Assembly (NCBI GenBank): GCA_900545605.1
Contig: UQZL01000012.1
Span: 1-47,744, forward strand
From: an uncultured Collinsella sp.
Lineage (GTDB): Bacteria > Actinomycetota > Coriobacteriia > Coriobacteriales > Coriobacteriaceae
Reading direction: 5' to 3'
Length of the DNA: 47,744 nt
The notes beneath the pieces are model-generated. The model did no database searches and was not told where the DNA came from. It saw only the letters and a program-made list of their open reading frames with translations. A program made the position numbers and the translations under genes. Position 1 is the stretch's first letter; every line of letters begins with the position of its first letter. Positions 31,113 to 39,837 of the stretch are shown here, piece after piece.

Positions 31113-33329
31113 TTACTTGTCGGTGCCTAGCTTGTGCGGTTTGTAGGCGAGCGCGTTGACGAGTGCATCGGCGGCGGACTTGACGGCCGCCGGCTGCGGA
31201 TCGTTAACGTGGTCCTCGGGATGCACGGGCAGGTCCTTCTTGACGGCATCGTGGATGAGCTTAAGGTACTCGGCCACGCCCGCGTTCGAAAGGTGCGTGC
31301 CGTCGCCGTCGAACAGATCGTTGCGGTTGGCGCTATATCCGTACCAGTCGATAACGCGCACGTTTTTATAGCGCGTGGCGGCGTTGGCGATGGCCTGATT
31401 GGTGGCGCCGACCCACGGCTGCGGGCTGCGCGTGTTTACAAATACGACGGTGCGCTGATTGCCGGCATCGGCCATGATGGCGTCAATCTGGGCATCGGTC
31501 ACCAGGCCGTTGGTGCCCAGCGCAAAGACTACGATCTTGCCGGCGAGGTTCTGCTGGATATAACCCTCAAATGTTGTGCGGCCCGCATCGAACTGGCGGC
31601 CCTTTTCGGCATCGATGTGACTGTGGGGAAACACGCCGTCAAAGGAATCGACGGCGCGCAGCGACACGGAGTCGCCAATCATGAGCAGGTCGTAGGATCC
31701 GTCGGGGAAGCCGTCGTTGTCCTTGTCGGTGTCATCGGCCGCCTGCTGGTCCTGGGGTTTTGCATTTTTGGCTTCCTTGTTTAGGATTTCGGCGCCCTCG
31801 CCGCTCAGCGCGGATGTGTCGGGCACAAAGACCAGACCACCCAGCGCCACGACAAGCACGACGCCGCAAACGGCGCACACGGGAATATGCGCGCGCACCC
31901 AGTTTGCGGGCGTGGTGGTGCCTTCGCGGAGCTCGGAAACGGTGCGTCCAAAGGCGCCCTTCCTAAACGGCGTCTCGATAAAGCGATAGGAGCACTCGGC
32001 TACGGCGACCACCACAAGTACCTGCAAGATGTACTGCCACCAGGGCGTATCGCTGATGTTGGCGACCGGGTTCATGAGCAGCAGCAGTGGATAGTGCCAC
32101 AGGTAGATGCTGTACGAGCGCTTGCCAACCCACACGAGCAGCTCGGCGGACAGCGCGCGGGCAACCATTCCCTGGGGCTGCACGCAGGCCGCGATGACCA
32201 TGAGCGTGAGGATGGAGCATAACAGCGTGCCGCCGCGATACTGGAACGCGGTGTAGCCGTTGGTGAGCGCGACCATGGCGGCAAGGCCAACCAGACCCAC
32301 GACGCCCAAGACATCGATAGATGCGGGCGAGGACCAAAAGCGCACGAGGGCGCTCGGCTGTGCCGGGGCGGTATCGGCTGATTCGTCGACCTTCTTGTCA
32401 GGCTTGTCCTCGGCTTTCTTGCCGTGCTTGGCGGCGCCAGCCAGGCGATTGAGCCCCAAACGATGAACGAGACGCACCGGCGCCAGGTCGCGATCGGGGA
32501 TAAAGGCCATCCAGGCACCCAGTAGCAGCGAGAACACGCGGGTGTCGGTGCCGTAGTACACGCGGCTGGGGTCGGCGGCGGGATTGTAGAGTACCATCAT
32601 GGCGAGGGCAGATACCGCGGCAAGGCCCAGAACCACGCGGCGCGTGTTGGGCTTGCTCACATGCATGGATACCATGGCAAACAGCAATGGCGGCCAAATC
32701 AGGTAGAACTGTTCCTCGATGGCGAGCGACCAAAAGTGCGTGAGCGGCGAGGGGTCGCCCAGAGCATTGAAGTACGAGATGTTTTGGGCAATCTGCCACC
32801 AGTTATTAAAAAACAGCAGCGACGGCAGGATGTCGGGGCGCATCTTGGTGAGCATCACATGGTTAAAGATAGTGCACAGCGCGCAGGTCACCACCACAAC
32901 GGTTACCACGGCGGGGAACAGGCGACGGATGCGGCGAATCCAGAAGCTCTTGAGGTCGATGCGGCCGGTCTTTGACACTTCGTTGATGAGCAGGCGCGTG
33001 ATCAGATAGCCCGAGAGCACAAAGAAAATCGTGACGCCAAGCAGGCCGCCCTGTGCCCATGTGAGGTTGAGGTGATAGAGCACTACCGCGACGACGGCGA
33101 GCGTGCGCAGGCCGTCGAGGGCGGGGATATATCGAGATTTGGGGCGCGTGGGCGCCTGTTCTTTTGCGGCGCTGTTGGTGTGGGCACCCTTGTTGGCGGG
33201 CGCACGATGAGAGCCTGCGGCGTGGCGCGGCTCGGTGGCTTGTCGGTTAGCGCGCGAACGTTCGTGCGGCGCTTGTTGATCGCTCGCGTGGCGTGAGCTG
33301 CGCGAACTCGATCGCGGGAATTGTTCCAT
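31113..33329 (-). CDS. OatA/OafA-like acyltransferase with C-terminal SGNH domain
   Basis: 738 aa. A basic, Ser/Arg/His-rich cytoplasmic N terminus (1-65) precedes an Acyl_transf_3 membrane domain of about 10-11 helices that starts YIPALDGLRTLAVVAVVLYH (about 67-86) and contains FFVLSGYLIT and FWIRRIRRLFPA. An extracytoplasmic SGNH hydrolase-like domain (about 545-715) has GDS with S554 and DGTHL with H679. This architecture transfers acetyl groups from cytoplasm to peptidoglycan or wall glycans, as in OatA, so O-acetylation and lysozyme resistance is the likely role. A linker rich in Lys/Ala/Gln lies before the SGNH domain. It is a single gene, divergent from rbsK. Confidence 0.9.
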   Translation of the reverse strand: MEQFPRSSSRSSRHASDQQAPHERSRANRQATEPRHAAGSHRAPANKGAHTNSAAKEQAPTRPKSRYIPALDGLRTLAVVAVVLYHLNLTWAQGGLLGVTIFFVLSGYLITRLLINEVSKTGRIDLKSFWIRRIRRLFPAVVTVVVVTCALCTIFNHVMLTKMRPDILPSLLFFNNWWQIAQNISYFNALGDPSPLTHFWSLAIEEQFYLIWPPLLFAMVSMHVSKPNTRRVVLGLAAVSALAMMVLYNPAADPSRVYYGTDTRVFSLLLGAWMAFIPDRDLAPVRLVHRLGLNRLAGAAKHGKKAEDKPDKKVDESADTAPAQPSALVRFWSSPASIDVLGVVGLVGLAAMVALTNGYTAFQYRGGTLLCSILTLMVIAACVQPQGMVARALSAELLVWVGKRSYSIYLWHYPLLLLMNPVANISDTPWWQYILQVLVVVAVAECSYRFIETPFRKGAFGRTVSELREGTTTPANWVRAHIPVCAVCGVVLVVALGGLVFVPDTSALSGEGAEILNKEAKNAKPQDQQAADDTDKDNDGFPDGSYDLLMIGDSVSLRAVDSFDGVFPHSHIDAEKGRQFDAGRTTFEGYIQQNLAGKIVVFALGTNGLVTDAQIDAIMADAGNQRTVVFVNTRSPQPWVGATNQAIANAATRYKNVRVIDWYGYSANRNDLFDGDGTHLSNAGVAEYLKLIHDAVKKDLPVHPEDHVNDPQPAAVKSAADALVNALAYKPHKLGTDK

Positions 33330-33515
33330 AAAACATCATCCAATGACGAGAATAATCAGCACGTCTTCATTGTAACCGCCTGCTCCTGTGAATGCTTGCT
33401 GCCGGCGCAAGCTCAAGCGCGCGTCCACATCAAAGTGAACTAAAGTTATAGAGGCGCGAGAGCGCACGATTGACGGCCAAAGGCGGGTGCAGAGCCCGCG
33501 GACGAGGAGGTTTCC

Positions 33516-34511
33516 ATGGCAGATAGCGGCATCGTTGCGGTGTTCGGCAGCATGAACATGGACCTTTCGGTGGCGTGCGAGCGCATGCCGCGTGCGGGCG
33601 AGACCGTTGGCGGCAGCGGGTTTATCACCAACGCCGGCGGCAAAGGCGCCAACCAGGCCGTAGCTGCTGCGCGCATGGGCGCGCACACGCATATGATCGG
33701 CGCGGTCGGCTGCGACGCATTTGGCACGTCGCTCGTGGCGGGGCTCCAAGACGCCGGCGTGGACTGTGTCTTTGTAGCGCGTCGCGATGACGTGGAGACG
33801 GGAACGGCGACCATCATTCGCTGCGAGGGCGACAACCGCATCGTGCTGTCGCCGGGCGCCAACCATGCGCTCGCGGGCGAGGGTGTTGCCCGCGCGCTGA
33901 GGCGTCTGGTAGCCGATAAGCTCGACGGAGACGCCAGCGATATTGCCCCGGCTGTCGGAAGCGTCTTTATCGCCCAGGGCGAATGTGACCTTGCAGCGAC
34001 GGCCGAGGCGCTCGTTTGCGCTCACGAGCTGGGGTTCTATACGGTCTTTAATCCAGCTCCTGCCTGCGAGTTGCCTGCGGAGGCCTGGCCTGCGGTCGAC
34101 CTGGTCTGTCCCAACGAGACTGAGTGCCAGGTGCTGACGGGCATCTTGCCCGCGGATGATGCGAGCTGCGTCGCGGCGCTCAATGCCCTGCTCGCCAAGG
34201 GTGCCGGAGCTGCGGTCATCACGTTGGGCGGCGCCGGGTCGGTTACGCTCGGCGATGACGGCGAGCCGCTGCGCATGCCGGCGCTCTCGAGCACGTTGGT
34301 CGATACGACGGCCGCGGGCGATACATTTATCGGTGCGCTTGCCGCGGCTCGTCTGGAGGGCCTGCCGCTCTTTGAGTGCATGGCGGCGGGTGCACGCGCC
34401 TCGGCGGTGACGGTGTCGCGCCTGGGCGCACAGCAGTCGATTCCCACGCGCGCCGAAGTTGATCGCGTGTTTGATTTAGACGATTTGGTACAAGACGGAG
34501 AAGCGGAGTAG
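33516..34511 (+). CDS. rbsK: Ribokinase (PfkB family)
   Basis: 331 aa, slightly longer than typical ribokinases. Motifs: the N-terminal GSMNMDLSVACERMPRAGET, sugar-binding GGKGANQAVAAARMGA, and the C-terminal catalytic DTTAAGDTFIGALAAA with the base Asp of AAGD. It would phosphorylate ribose at O5. GAGGAGG precedes the ATG. The nucleoside hydrolase gene starts 4 nt later, so the pair would split ribonucleosides and activate the released ribose. No ribose transporter is present nearby. Confidence 0.93.
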   Translation: MADSGIVAVFGSMNMDLSVACERMPRAGETVGGSGFITNAGGKGANQAVAAARMGAHTHMIGAVGCDAFGTSLVAGLQDAGVDCVFVARRDDVETGTATIIRCEGDNRIVLSPGANHALAGEGVARALRRLVADKLDGDASDIAPAVGSVFIAQGECDLAATAEALVCAHELGFYTVFNPAPACELPAEAWPAVDLVCPNETECQVLTGILPADDASCVAALNALLAKGAGAAVITLGGAGSVTLGDDGEPLRMPALSSTLVDTTAAGDTFIGALAAARLEGLPLFECMAAGARASAVTVSRLGAQQSIPTRAEVDRVFDLDDLVQDGEAE

Positions 34512-34515
34512 AACA

Positions 34516-35490
34516 ATGGCAATCAAGAAGCTGATCCTTGATCTGGATATGGGTGTGGATGATGCGATGGCGCTTGCCTATGCCATCGCGAGCCCCGAGG
34601 TGGAGCTCGTCGGCATCACCACGTGCTTTGGCAACGTGCGCGTCGACCAGTCGGCGCATAACTGCCTGGCGGTGCTCGACCTGTTGGGCCGTCCCGAGGT
34701 GCCGGTGTACCTGGGTGCCGACCGTCCTCTGCAGGCGACTGAGCCTTATACGCCGCCGGCGTCCACCGCGCTCATTCACGGTAAGAACGGCATCGGCGGC
34801 GCGAGCGTGCCCGCGTCGCCCTACGAGCCGGTGGGGGCGACATCGGCTGATGGCAACGCTGCGGTCGATTATCTGATCGATGCCGCGCGCACCTATGGTC
34901 CCGATCTGGTCTACGTAGCGACCGGCCCGCTCTCCAACCTGGCGCTTGCCCTGGAGCGCGATGCGGCGGCGGTGATGTCTATCGGCCGCGTGGTGGTAAT
35001 GGGCGGTGCCCTGACCGTGCCCGGTAACGTGAGTGCGGGTGCCGAGGCCAACATGGCAAGCGATCCCGAGGCGGCCGATGCCGTGCTGCGCTCGGGCCGC
35101 AAGCTCACCATGGTGGGCCTGGACGTGACGCATCGCGTGGTGCTCACGCGCCGCGACATTGCCGGTTGGACGGGCTCGGGCACCATGGCGGGCTGCGCAT
35201 TTGCGAGTATGGTCGAGCACTACATTGGCTCGTACGAGATGAACGCCCCTTGCCTGGGCGGCTGCGCGCTGCACGATCCGCTTGCCGTTGCCGTGGCGAT
35301 TGATCCCACGCTCGTGGGCGCACTTGGTTGCAACTTGCGCGTCGACCTGCTCGGCGAGTATCGCGGTCGCACCATTTGCGATGAGCACCGCCTGTCCGAC
35401 CCCGACAAGAGCGCGCTTGTGGCACTCACCGTGGACGCCCCGCGCTTTCTGTCCGAGTTCAAGGCGCGCATGGCCCGCATCCTAGGCTAG
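34516..35490 (+). CDS. Inosine-uridine preferring nucleoside hydrolase
   Basis: 324 aa, IUNH family. The N-terminal calcium-binding aspartate cluster appears as DLDMGVDDAMAL, where most members have DTDPGxDDAxAL; the key aspartates are kept. Also present: VTGPL-like VATGPLSNLALAL, VVMGGALTVPGNVS with EANMASDPEAA, and LHDPLAVAVAIDP near the C terminus. The enzyme hydrolyses the N-glycosidic bond of nucleosides to base and ribose. Base preference cannot be read. It is coupled to rbsK with a 4-nt gap. Confidence 0.92.
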   Translation: MAIKKLILDLDMGVDDAMALAYAIASPEVELVGITTCFGNVRVDQSAHNCLAVLDLLGRPEVPVYLGADRPLQATEPYTPPASTALIHGKNGIGGASVPASPYEPVGATSADGNAAVDYLIDAARTYGPDLVYVATGPLSNLALALERDAAAVMSIGRVVVMGGALTVPGNVSAGAEANMASDPEAADAVLRSGRKLTMVGLDVTHRVVLTRRDIAGWTGSGTMAGCAFASMVEHYIGSYEMNAPCLGGCALHDPLAVAVAIDPTLVGALGCNLRVDLLGEYRGRTICDEHRLSDPDKSALVALTVDAPRFLSEFKARMARILG

Positions 35491-35587
35491 GCTCGGGATC
35501 GAAGCACGCCCATCTGCTCGATGTGGCCGCTGGCGGGCCGACATCTACCGTTCGCCAGCCCGATGGTCCCCGGGGCGGGGAGAGCGC

Positions 35588-35593
35588 TATAAT
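35588..35593 (+). promoter_or_regulatory. Promoter -10 box (TATAAT) of the beta-glucoside operon
   Basis: TATAAT is placed so that transcription would start near 35600, about 8 nt before the first RAT site. The -35 is weak. Confidence 0.6.
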
Positions 35594-35607
35594 GCATTCT
35601 GCATCTT

Positions 35608-35637
35608 GGATTGTTACTCCTGTGTGGAGGCATGCCC
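35608..35637 (+). promoter_or_regulatory. Ribonucleic antiterminator (RAT) site for a LicT/BglG protein
   Basis: GGATTGTTACTCC, loop TGTGT, GGAGGCATGCCC. This follows the RAT consensus of the bgl/sac/lic systems, GGATTGTTACT followed by GCAGGC-type 3' arm, and lies just upstream of the licT-like gene, as in autoregulated bgl operons. Confidence 0.85.
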
Positions 35638-35653
35638 AAGAGCAATACAACAC

Positions 35654-35676
35654 GGATTGTTACGTAAGGCATGACC
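35654..35676 (+). promoter_or_regulatory. Second, shortened RAT-like site overlapping the terminator
   Basis: GGATTGTTAC recurs at 35654-35663, followed by GTAAGGCATGACC. It is about six bases shorter than a normal RAT and shares GGCATGA with the 5' arm of the terminator, so it can form the alternative fold that antitermination needs. Confidence 0.6.
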
Positions 35677-35710
35677 GCAATAGCACTGCTATTGGCTATC
35701 ATGCCTTTTT
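35666..35710 (+). terminator. Leader terminator controlled by antitermination
   Basis: GGCATGA pairs with TCATGCC, with an inner CAATAG/CTATTG stem, followed by TTTTT. It lies between the RAT sites and the licT-like gene. Confidence 0.85.
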
Positions 35711-35739
35711 CTGTGAGTGTTCTTGAAAGGAGGTTCACC

Positions 35740-36579
35740 ATGCTTGCAATTAAAAAGCTTAACAACAACGCGGTTCTTTGCCGTGACGGACAGGGGCGAG
35801 ATGTCATCGCCATGGGCAGGGGCGTCGGTTTCGGCGGAGATTTTCCTCGAGAGCTCCCTCTTTCTAAAATCGAGCATACGTTTTACGACATTGATCCTAA
35901 AGGACAAGATGTCATGAGGGATCTTCCCTCGGATATCGTGATGTTTGCGGCGAAAGTTATGGACATCGTTGCCAACGAACTGCCCTACGACCTCTCGACC
36001 AATGCGACGCTGTTCATGGCTGATCACCTGTCGTTTGCCGTTGCGCGAGCCCAAAAGGGGGTCCGCATCGCGATGCCTCTTGCCTATGAAGTGCGGGAGA
36101 CGTATCCGAAGGAATACAAGGCTGCCCAGTTTATCGTCATGCGACTCGAGAAGGAGCTCGGAGAGCGGCTTCCCAAGGATGAGATTGCCAGTATTGCGAT
36201 GAATCTCGTCAATGCGCGGGTTGTTCAGGCCATCGAGACCGCGAGCAAACCCACCAAGCAGTTTGACGATATGCTAGAAGATGTCACTGAGATCGTCGAG
36301 AGTGATTTTCGCATCATCGTTGACCGCGATTCCTACGATTTCACTCGCTATGCCACGCATCTGCGGTACCTGTTCAAGCGCATTCAAGCCGGCGAGTCGC
36401 TGAACAGCGCCAACATGCAGATGTACAAGAACTTTCGTGAGGAGTTTCCGCAGTTGGCAGAGTGCGTGAAGCATATCGGTTCCTATTGTCGTGAAACGTG
36501 GGACGCCACGCTCTCCGAGGAGGAGGAACTCTATCTGATGATCCATCTCAACCGGATCATCTCCAAAAAAGGATTGTAA
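35740..36579 (+). CDS. licT: LicT/BglG-family transcriptional antiterminator
   Basis: 279 aa, start MLAIKKLNNN after AAAGGAGG. An RNA-binding CAT domain (1-55; LNNNAVLCRDGQGRDVIAMGRGVGFG) is followed by PRD1 (about 65-170) and PRD2 (about 175-279). Regulatory histidines compared with LicT: H96 fits the first PRD1 His, the second PRD1 position is N155 (NLVNA) rather than His, and H207 and H269 are kept in PRD2. When beta-glucosides are present it should stabilise the RAT hairpin and let transcription pass the leader terminator into its own gene, the EIIBC permease and the GH1 gene. EIIB probably inhibits it through PRD1 and HPr activates it through PRD2. Confidence 0.93.
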   Translation: MLAIKKLNNNAVLCRDGQGRDVIAMGRGVGFGGDFPRELPLSKIEHTFYDIDPKGQDVMRDLPSDIVMFAAKVMDIVANELPYDLSTNATLFMADHLSFAVARAQKGVRIAMPLAYEVRETYPKEYKAAQFIVMRLEKELGERLPKDEIASIAMNLVNARVVQAIETASKPTKQFDDMLEDVTEIVESDFRIIVDRDSYDFTRYATHLRYLFKRIQAGESLNSANMQMYKNFREEFPQLAECVKHIGSYCRETWDATLSEEEELYLMIHLNRIISKKGL

Positions 36580-36649
36580 CCCGTAGCCATTCGGGGCATG
36601 ACCTTTGCCGATTCGAACAGTAAGCCAAGATTGTGCAAAGGAGCCAATG

Positions 36650-38098
36650 ATGGCAAATTACAAAAAGGTGGCAGAGCAGATTCTCTCCACTGTGGGCGGG
36701 GCGGAAAACGTGGCTTCGGTTACGCATTGCATGACGCGCCTGCGCTTCAACCTCAAGGATGAAAGCCTCTCGAATGATGAGAAGCTTGAGGACATCTCGT
36801 CTATCATCAGCGTCGTGCACGCCGGAGGGCAGGTGCAGCTGGTGGTCGGGCCCACGGTCGACAAGGTCTACGACGAGGTTTGTAAGCAGGGCGGATTCGA
36901 GGTCACGGTATCGATTGACGAGGAACTCGATGGCCCTCAGCTTAGCTGGAAGGAGCGCTTGGCGCCCAAGCACCTCTTCAATCAGCTGCTCGATGCCGTG
37001 AGCGGCGCTATCACCCCGATCCTTCCGATCTTTTGTGTCGCCGGTATCTTCAAGATGCTCGTTATTCTGTTTGGGCCCGAAGGCGCCGGTTTTATGTCCG
37101 AAACGAGCGACCTGTATCGGATCCTTTCCCTGGTGGGCGATGCGGCGTATTACTACTTCCCGGTGTTTGCCGCCTATAGCTCGGCTAAGAAGTTCAAAAC
37201 GAGTCCTGTGCTGGCACTGCTCATCGCTGTTGTGATGATTTATCCCGACATGCTCGCTATTGTTGAGGACGGAAAGCCTTTCAGCGTCTTCGGCATCCCC
37301 ATGCAGCTCGTCAACTACACCCAGGCTGTTCTTCCGGTCATCTTGATCACCTGGGCCCAGTCCTATGTTGAGCGCTTCTTTAAGAAGATCTCGCCTGATA
37401 TGTTGCGCATTCTGATCGTACCCGTGGGTACGGTGCTCGTGATGTTGCCGGTCGCGCTGTGCCTCTGCGGCCCTGCCGTCCAATTTGTCATGGGCCTTGT
37501 GGCCGATTTCATCATTTGGCTCGCCTCTGTTGCCGGTCCCGCTGCGACCGCGGTTATCGGCGCATTCTGGAATCTGATCATCGCCACCGGCATGCACGTG
37601 CCGATCTATACCGCCATATTGCCCGCCGCGCTCCAGAACGGTTACGACGCCATCTTATACCCCGGCACCGCGGTTGTAGCCTACACCACGCTTGCCATCG
37701 CGCTCGCCTATGGCCTGCGCGCTAAGGGCAAGGAGAGTCGAGCCACGGGCTGGAACTTGTTCATCACCTATGCCTTCGGTCGCGTGAGTGAGCCCATCAT
37801 CTACGGCATCCTGTTTCGCGACAAGAAGGCTCTTGCCTGGAACATGATTGGTGGTGCTGTCGGTGGTCTGCTGGTAAGCCTTCTTCATGCCAACGTCTAT
37901 ATCTTCACTGGCGTTGGTTTCCCATGGATGAACGTGCTCATGTTTGCTCAGGATATCATCCCTGGCACCATCGGGTGTCTTGCTGGCGGTGCCGTGACGT
38001 TTGCGTTGGCGATGATTTTTGGATTTGAAGGACAGGAGAAGATGCCGTTGAAGTCCAAGAGCGGCGATTCTGAGGCCGTTGAATCCGTCGAGGCATAA
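36650..38098 (+). CDS. PTS beta-glucoside-type EIIBC permease (no EIIA)
   Basis: 482 aa. The EIIB domain (1-85) has phospho-cysteine C27 in THCMTRLRF. The EIIC domain (about 105-460) has about ten helices. In BglF-type enzymes a third EIIA domain follows; here the protein ends at FEGQEKMPLKSKSGDSEAVESVEA, so a separate EIIA must supply phosphate. The substrate is likely an aryl- or cello-type beta-glucoside, given the antiterminator upstream and the GH1 gene downstream. ATG 36650 is preferred over 36647 for spacing from AAAGGAG. Base composition is less GC-rich than the neighbouring operons. Confidence 0.9.
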   Translation: MANYKKVAEQILSTVGGAENVASVTHCMTRLRFNLKDESLSNDEKLEDISSIISVVHAGGQVQLVVGPTVDKVYDEVCKQGGFEVTVSIDEELDGPQLSWKERLAPKHLFNQLLDAVSGAITPILPIFCVAGIFKMLVILFGPEGAGFMSETSDLYRILSLVGDAAYYYFPVFAAYSSAKKFKTSPVLALLIAVVMIYPDMLAIVEDGKPFSVFGIPMQLVNYTQAVLPVILITWAQSYVERFFKKISPDMLRILIVPVGTVLVMLPVALCLCGPAVQFVMGLVADFIIWLASVAGPAATAVIGAFWNLIIATGMHVPIYTAILPAALQNGYDAILYPGTAVVAYTTLAIALAYGLRAKGKESRATGWNLFITYAFGRVSEPIIYGILFRDKKALAWNMIGGAVGGLLVSLLHANVYIFTGVGFPWMNVLMFAQDIIPGTIGCLAGGAVTFALAMIFGFEGQEKMPLKSKSGDSEAVESVEA

Positions 38099-38126
38099 GA
38101 GGCTACTACACAAATATGCTCCCCAG

Positions 38127-38161
38127 CCGTTGCGCGGTCCGACCCCTTGGCCGCGCAACGG
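38127..38161 (+). terminator. Intercistronic hairpin between EIIBC and GH1 genes
   Basis: A perfect 11-bp stem, CCGTTGCGCGG / CCGCGCAACGG, with a 13-nt loop and no T-run. It probably attenuates or stabilises the mRNA rather than fully stopping transcription. Confidence 0.6.
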
Positions 38162-38244
38162 TACTGTGCTGTTGCGCGGCACTTGCCGAGTCCGTTGCGT
38201 TCGACAGTGTGGGCCGGGAATTTGATAGAAAGGACGACACCATA

Positions 38245-39663
38245 ATGTTTAGAGAAGATTTTTTATGGGGCGGGGCTCTGGCTGCAAACCAGTGCGAGGG
38301 AGGATGGAACGAAGGCGGTCGCGGTTTAGCCAATTCCGACATGCTGCCGTTTGGCGATCAACGCATGGACGTCATGCGGGGAGACCTTGATCCGCGTGCG
38401 TTGGCACCCGACAGCTTCTATCCCGCTCGCAAGGGCATTGATTTTTACCATAGGTACAAGCAGGATATTGAACTGTTTGCCCAGATGGGTTTTAAATGCC
38501 TGCGCTTATCAATCGCCTGGAGCCGCATTTTTCCCAAAGGAGACGAAGCCGAGCCCAATGAAGAAGGCCTTGCCTTTTACGAGGATGTTTTTAGGACGTG
38601 TCGCGCGCATGACATTGAGCCTTTGGTGACGCTCAACCACTATGATGTCCCCATGCATCTCGTCGATGCGTATGGCGGATGGCGCGATCGCAGGTTGGTC
38701 GACCTGTTCGAGCGATATTCGCGTACCGTGTTCGAGCGCTATCGGGGATTGGTCAATTATTGGCTGACCTTTAACGAGATCAACATCATGACGCAGGCGT
38801 GCTTTATGGCGGCGGGGATCATCTTCGAGCAAGGGGAGAATCGCTATGCAACGGTTCACACGGCCGTGCACCATGTATTGGTTGCGAGCGCCCGTGCGGT
38901 CGGGGCGTGTCATGAACTGTGCCCTGGGGCGAAGATCGGTTGCATGCTCAACGCAGGTGTCTTCTATCCGGCTACATGTGATCCGGACGATGTGCTGGCT
39001 GCGCAGGCTGAGAATCGCAGCCATTACATGTTTACCGACGTCCAGGTGCGCGGTGCGTACCCGAGCTATGTTCTCAAGGAATACGCCCGCCATGGTTTTG
39101 AGGTGCCCTATCGGGATGATGACCGCGAAGTACTGGCTGCAAACCTGGTCGATTTCGTCTCGTTTTCGTATTACTCGACGCGCGTCGCAAAAGCGCATGC
39201 GGAAGGTCAGTTCGATTCGAACCTTCTTCGCTCGGCGCCTAATCCGTATCTAAAACAGGAGCCTTGGGGGAGGTTTATCGACCCCAAAGGGCTGCGCGTC
39301 ACCATGAATGAAATCTGGGATCGCTATCAAAAGCCGCTGTTCATCGTCGAAAACGGTTTGGGTGCTCCTGATGTGCCGGAAGATTCGGGTGAAATAGAAG
39401 ACGACTATCGAGTTGAATACCTGCGGGCCCACATCGAGGCGATGAGGGAGACCGTCGAGCTCGACGGGGTGGAACTCATGGGATATACCTGTTGGGGCCC
39501 GATCGATTTGGTTTCGGTCGCCACAGGACAGATGCGTAAGCGCTACGGGTTTATCTATGTCGATCGAGACGATAGCGGTGCGGGCTCGTTTGAGAGACGT
39601 AAAAAGAAAAGCTTCGAATGGTACCGACGCGTAATAGCAAGCAATGGCGAAGACCTTGCGTAA
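38245..39663 (+). CDS. GH1 6-phospho-beta-glucosidase
   Basis: 472 aa, full length for GH1. It starts MFREDFLWGGALAANQCEGG, the typical N-terminal signature. The acid/base is E178 in TFNEIN and the nucleophile E369 in FIVENG. Near the end, YTCWGPIDLVS and KRYGFIYVDRDD are typical of the 6-phospho branch. It would split phosphorylated beta-glucosides delivered by the EIIBC permease into glucose-6-phosphate and aglycone or sugar. ATG 38245 follows AGAAAGGA; 43 upstream in-frame codons carry no homology and contain the hairpin. It is the last gene of the antiterminated operon. Confidence 0.93.
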   Translation: MFREDFLWGGALAANQCEGGWNEGGRGLANSDMLPFGDQRMDVMRGDLDPRALAPDSFYPARKGIDFYHRYKQDIELFAQMGFKCLRLSIAWSRIFPKGDEAEPNEEGLAFYEDVFRTCRAHDIEPLVTLNHYDVPMHLVDAYGGWRDRRLVDLFERYSRTVFERYRGLVNYWLTFNEINIMTQACFMAAGIIFEQGENRYATVHTAVHHVLVASARAVGACHELCPGAKIGCMLNAGVFYPATCDPDDVLAAQAENRSHYMFTDVQVRGAYPSYVLKEYARHGFEVPYRDDDREVLAANLVDFVSFSYYSTRVAKAHAEGQFDSNLLRSAPNPYLKQEPWGRFIDPKGLRVTMNEIWDRYQKPLFIVENGLGAPDVPEDSGEIEDDYRVEYLRAHIEAMRETVELDGVELMGYTCWGPIDLVSVATGQMRKRYGFIYVDRDDSGAGSFERRKKKSFEWYRRVIASNGEDLA

Positions 39664-39744
39664 TAACGTTAAGATGGACAAATGCGCCCGTTGGGGGAAT
39701 AGTCGTGCCACTTCGCTTGACAACAGGCTAAACTAGCTATTAAA

Positions 39745-39763
39745 CATTTACTATTCTGTTTAG
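39745..39763 (-). promoter_or_regulatory. Candidate LacI-type operator upstream of the regulator gene
   Basis: The minus strand reads CTAAACAGAATAGTAAATG, matching 15 of 19 positions of the site at 41021-41039 before the isomerase gene. The shared site in front of both transcription units suggests autoregulation. Confidence 0.5.
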
Positions 39764-39837
39764 ATTGAATTTGCGGTCGTTTATTTGCCGAGCCATCGAG
39801 TTGCGATGCTCCGCCACGGCCGTTGCTAGGGGGAACA

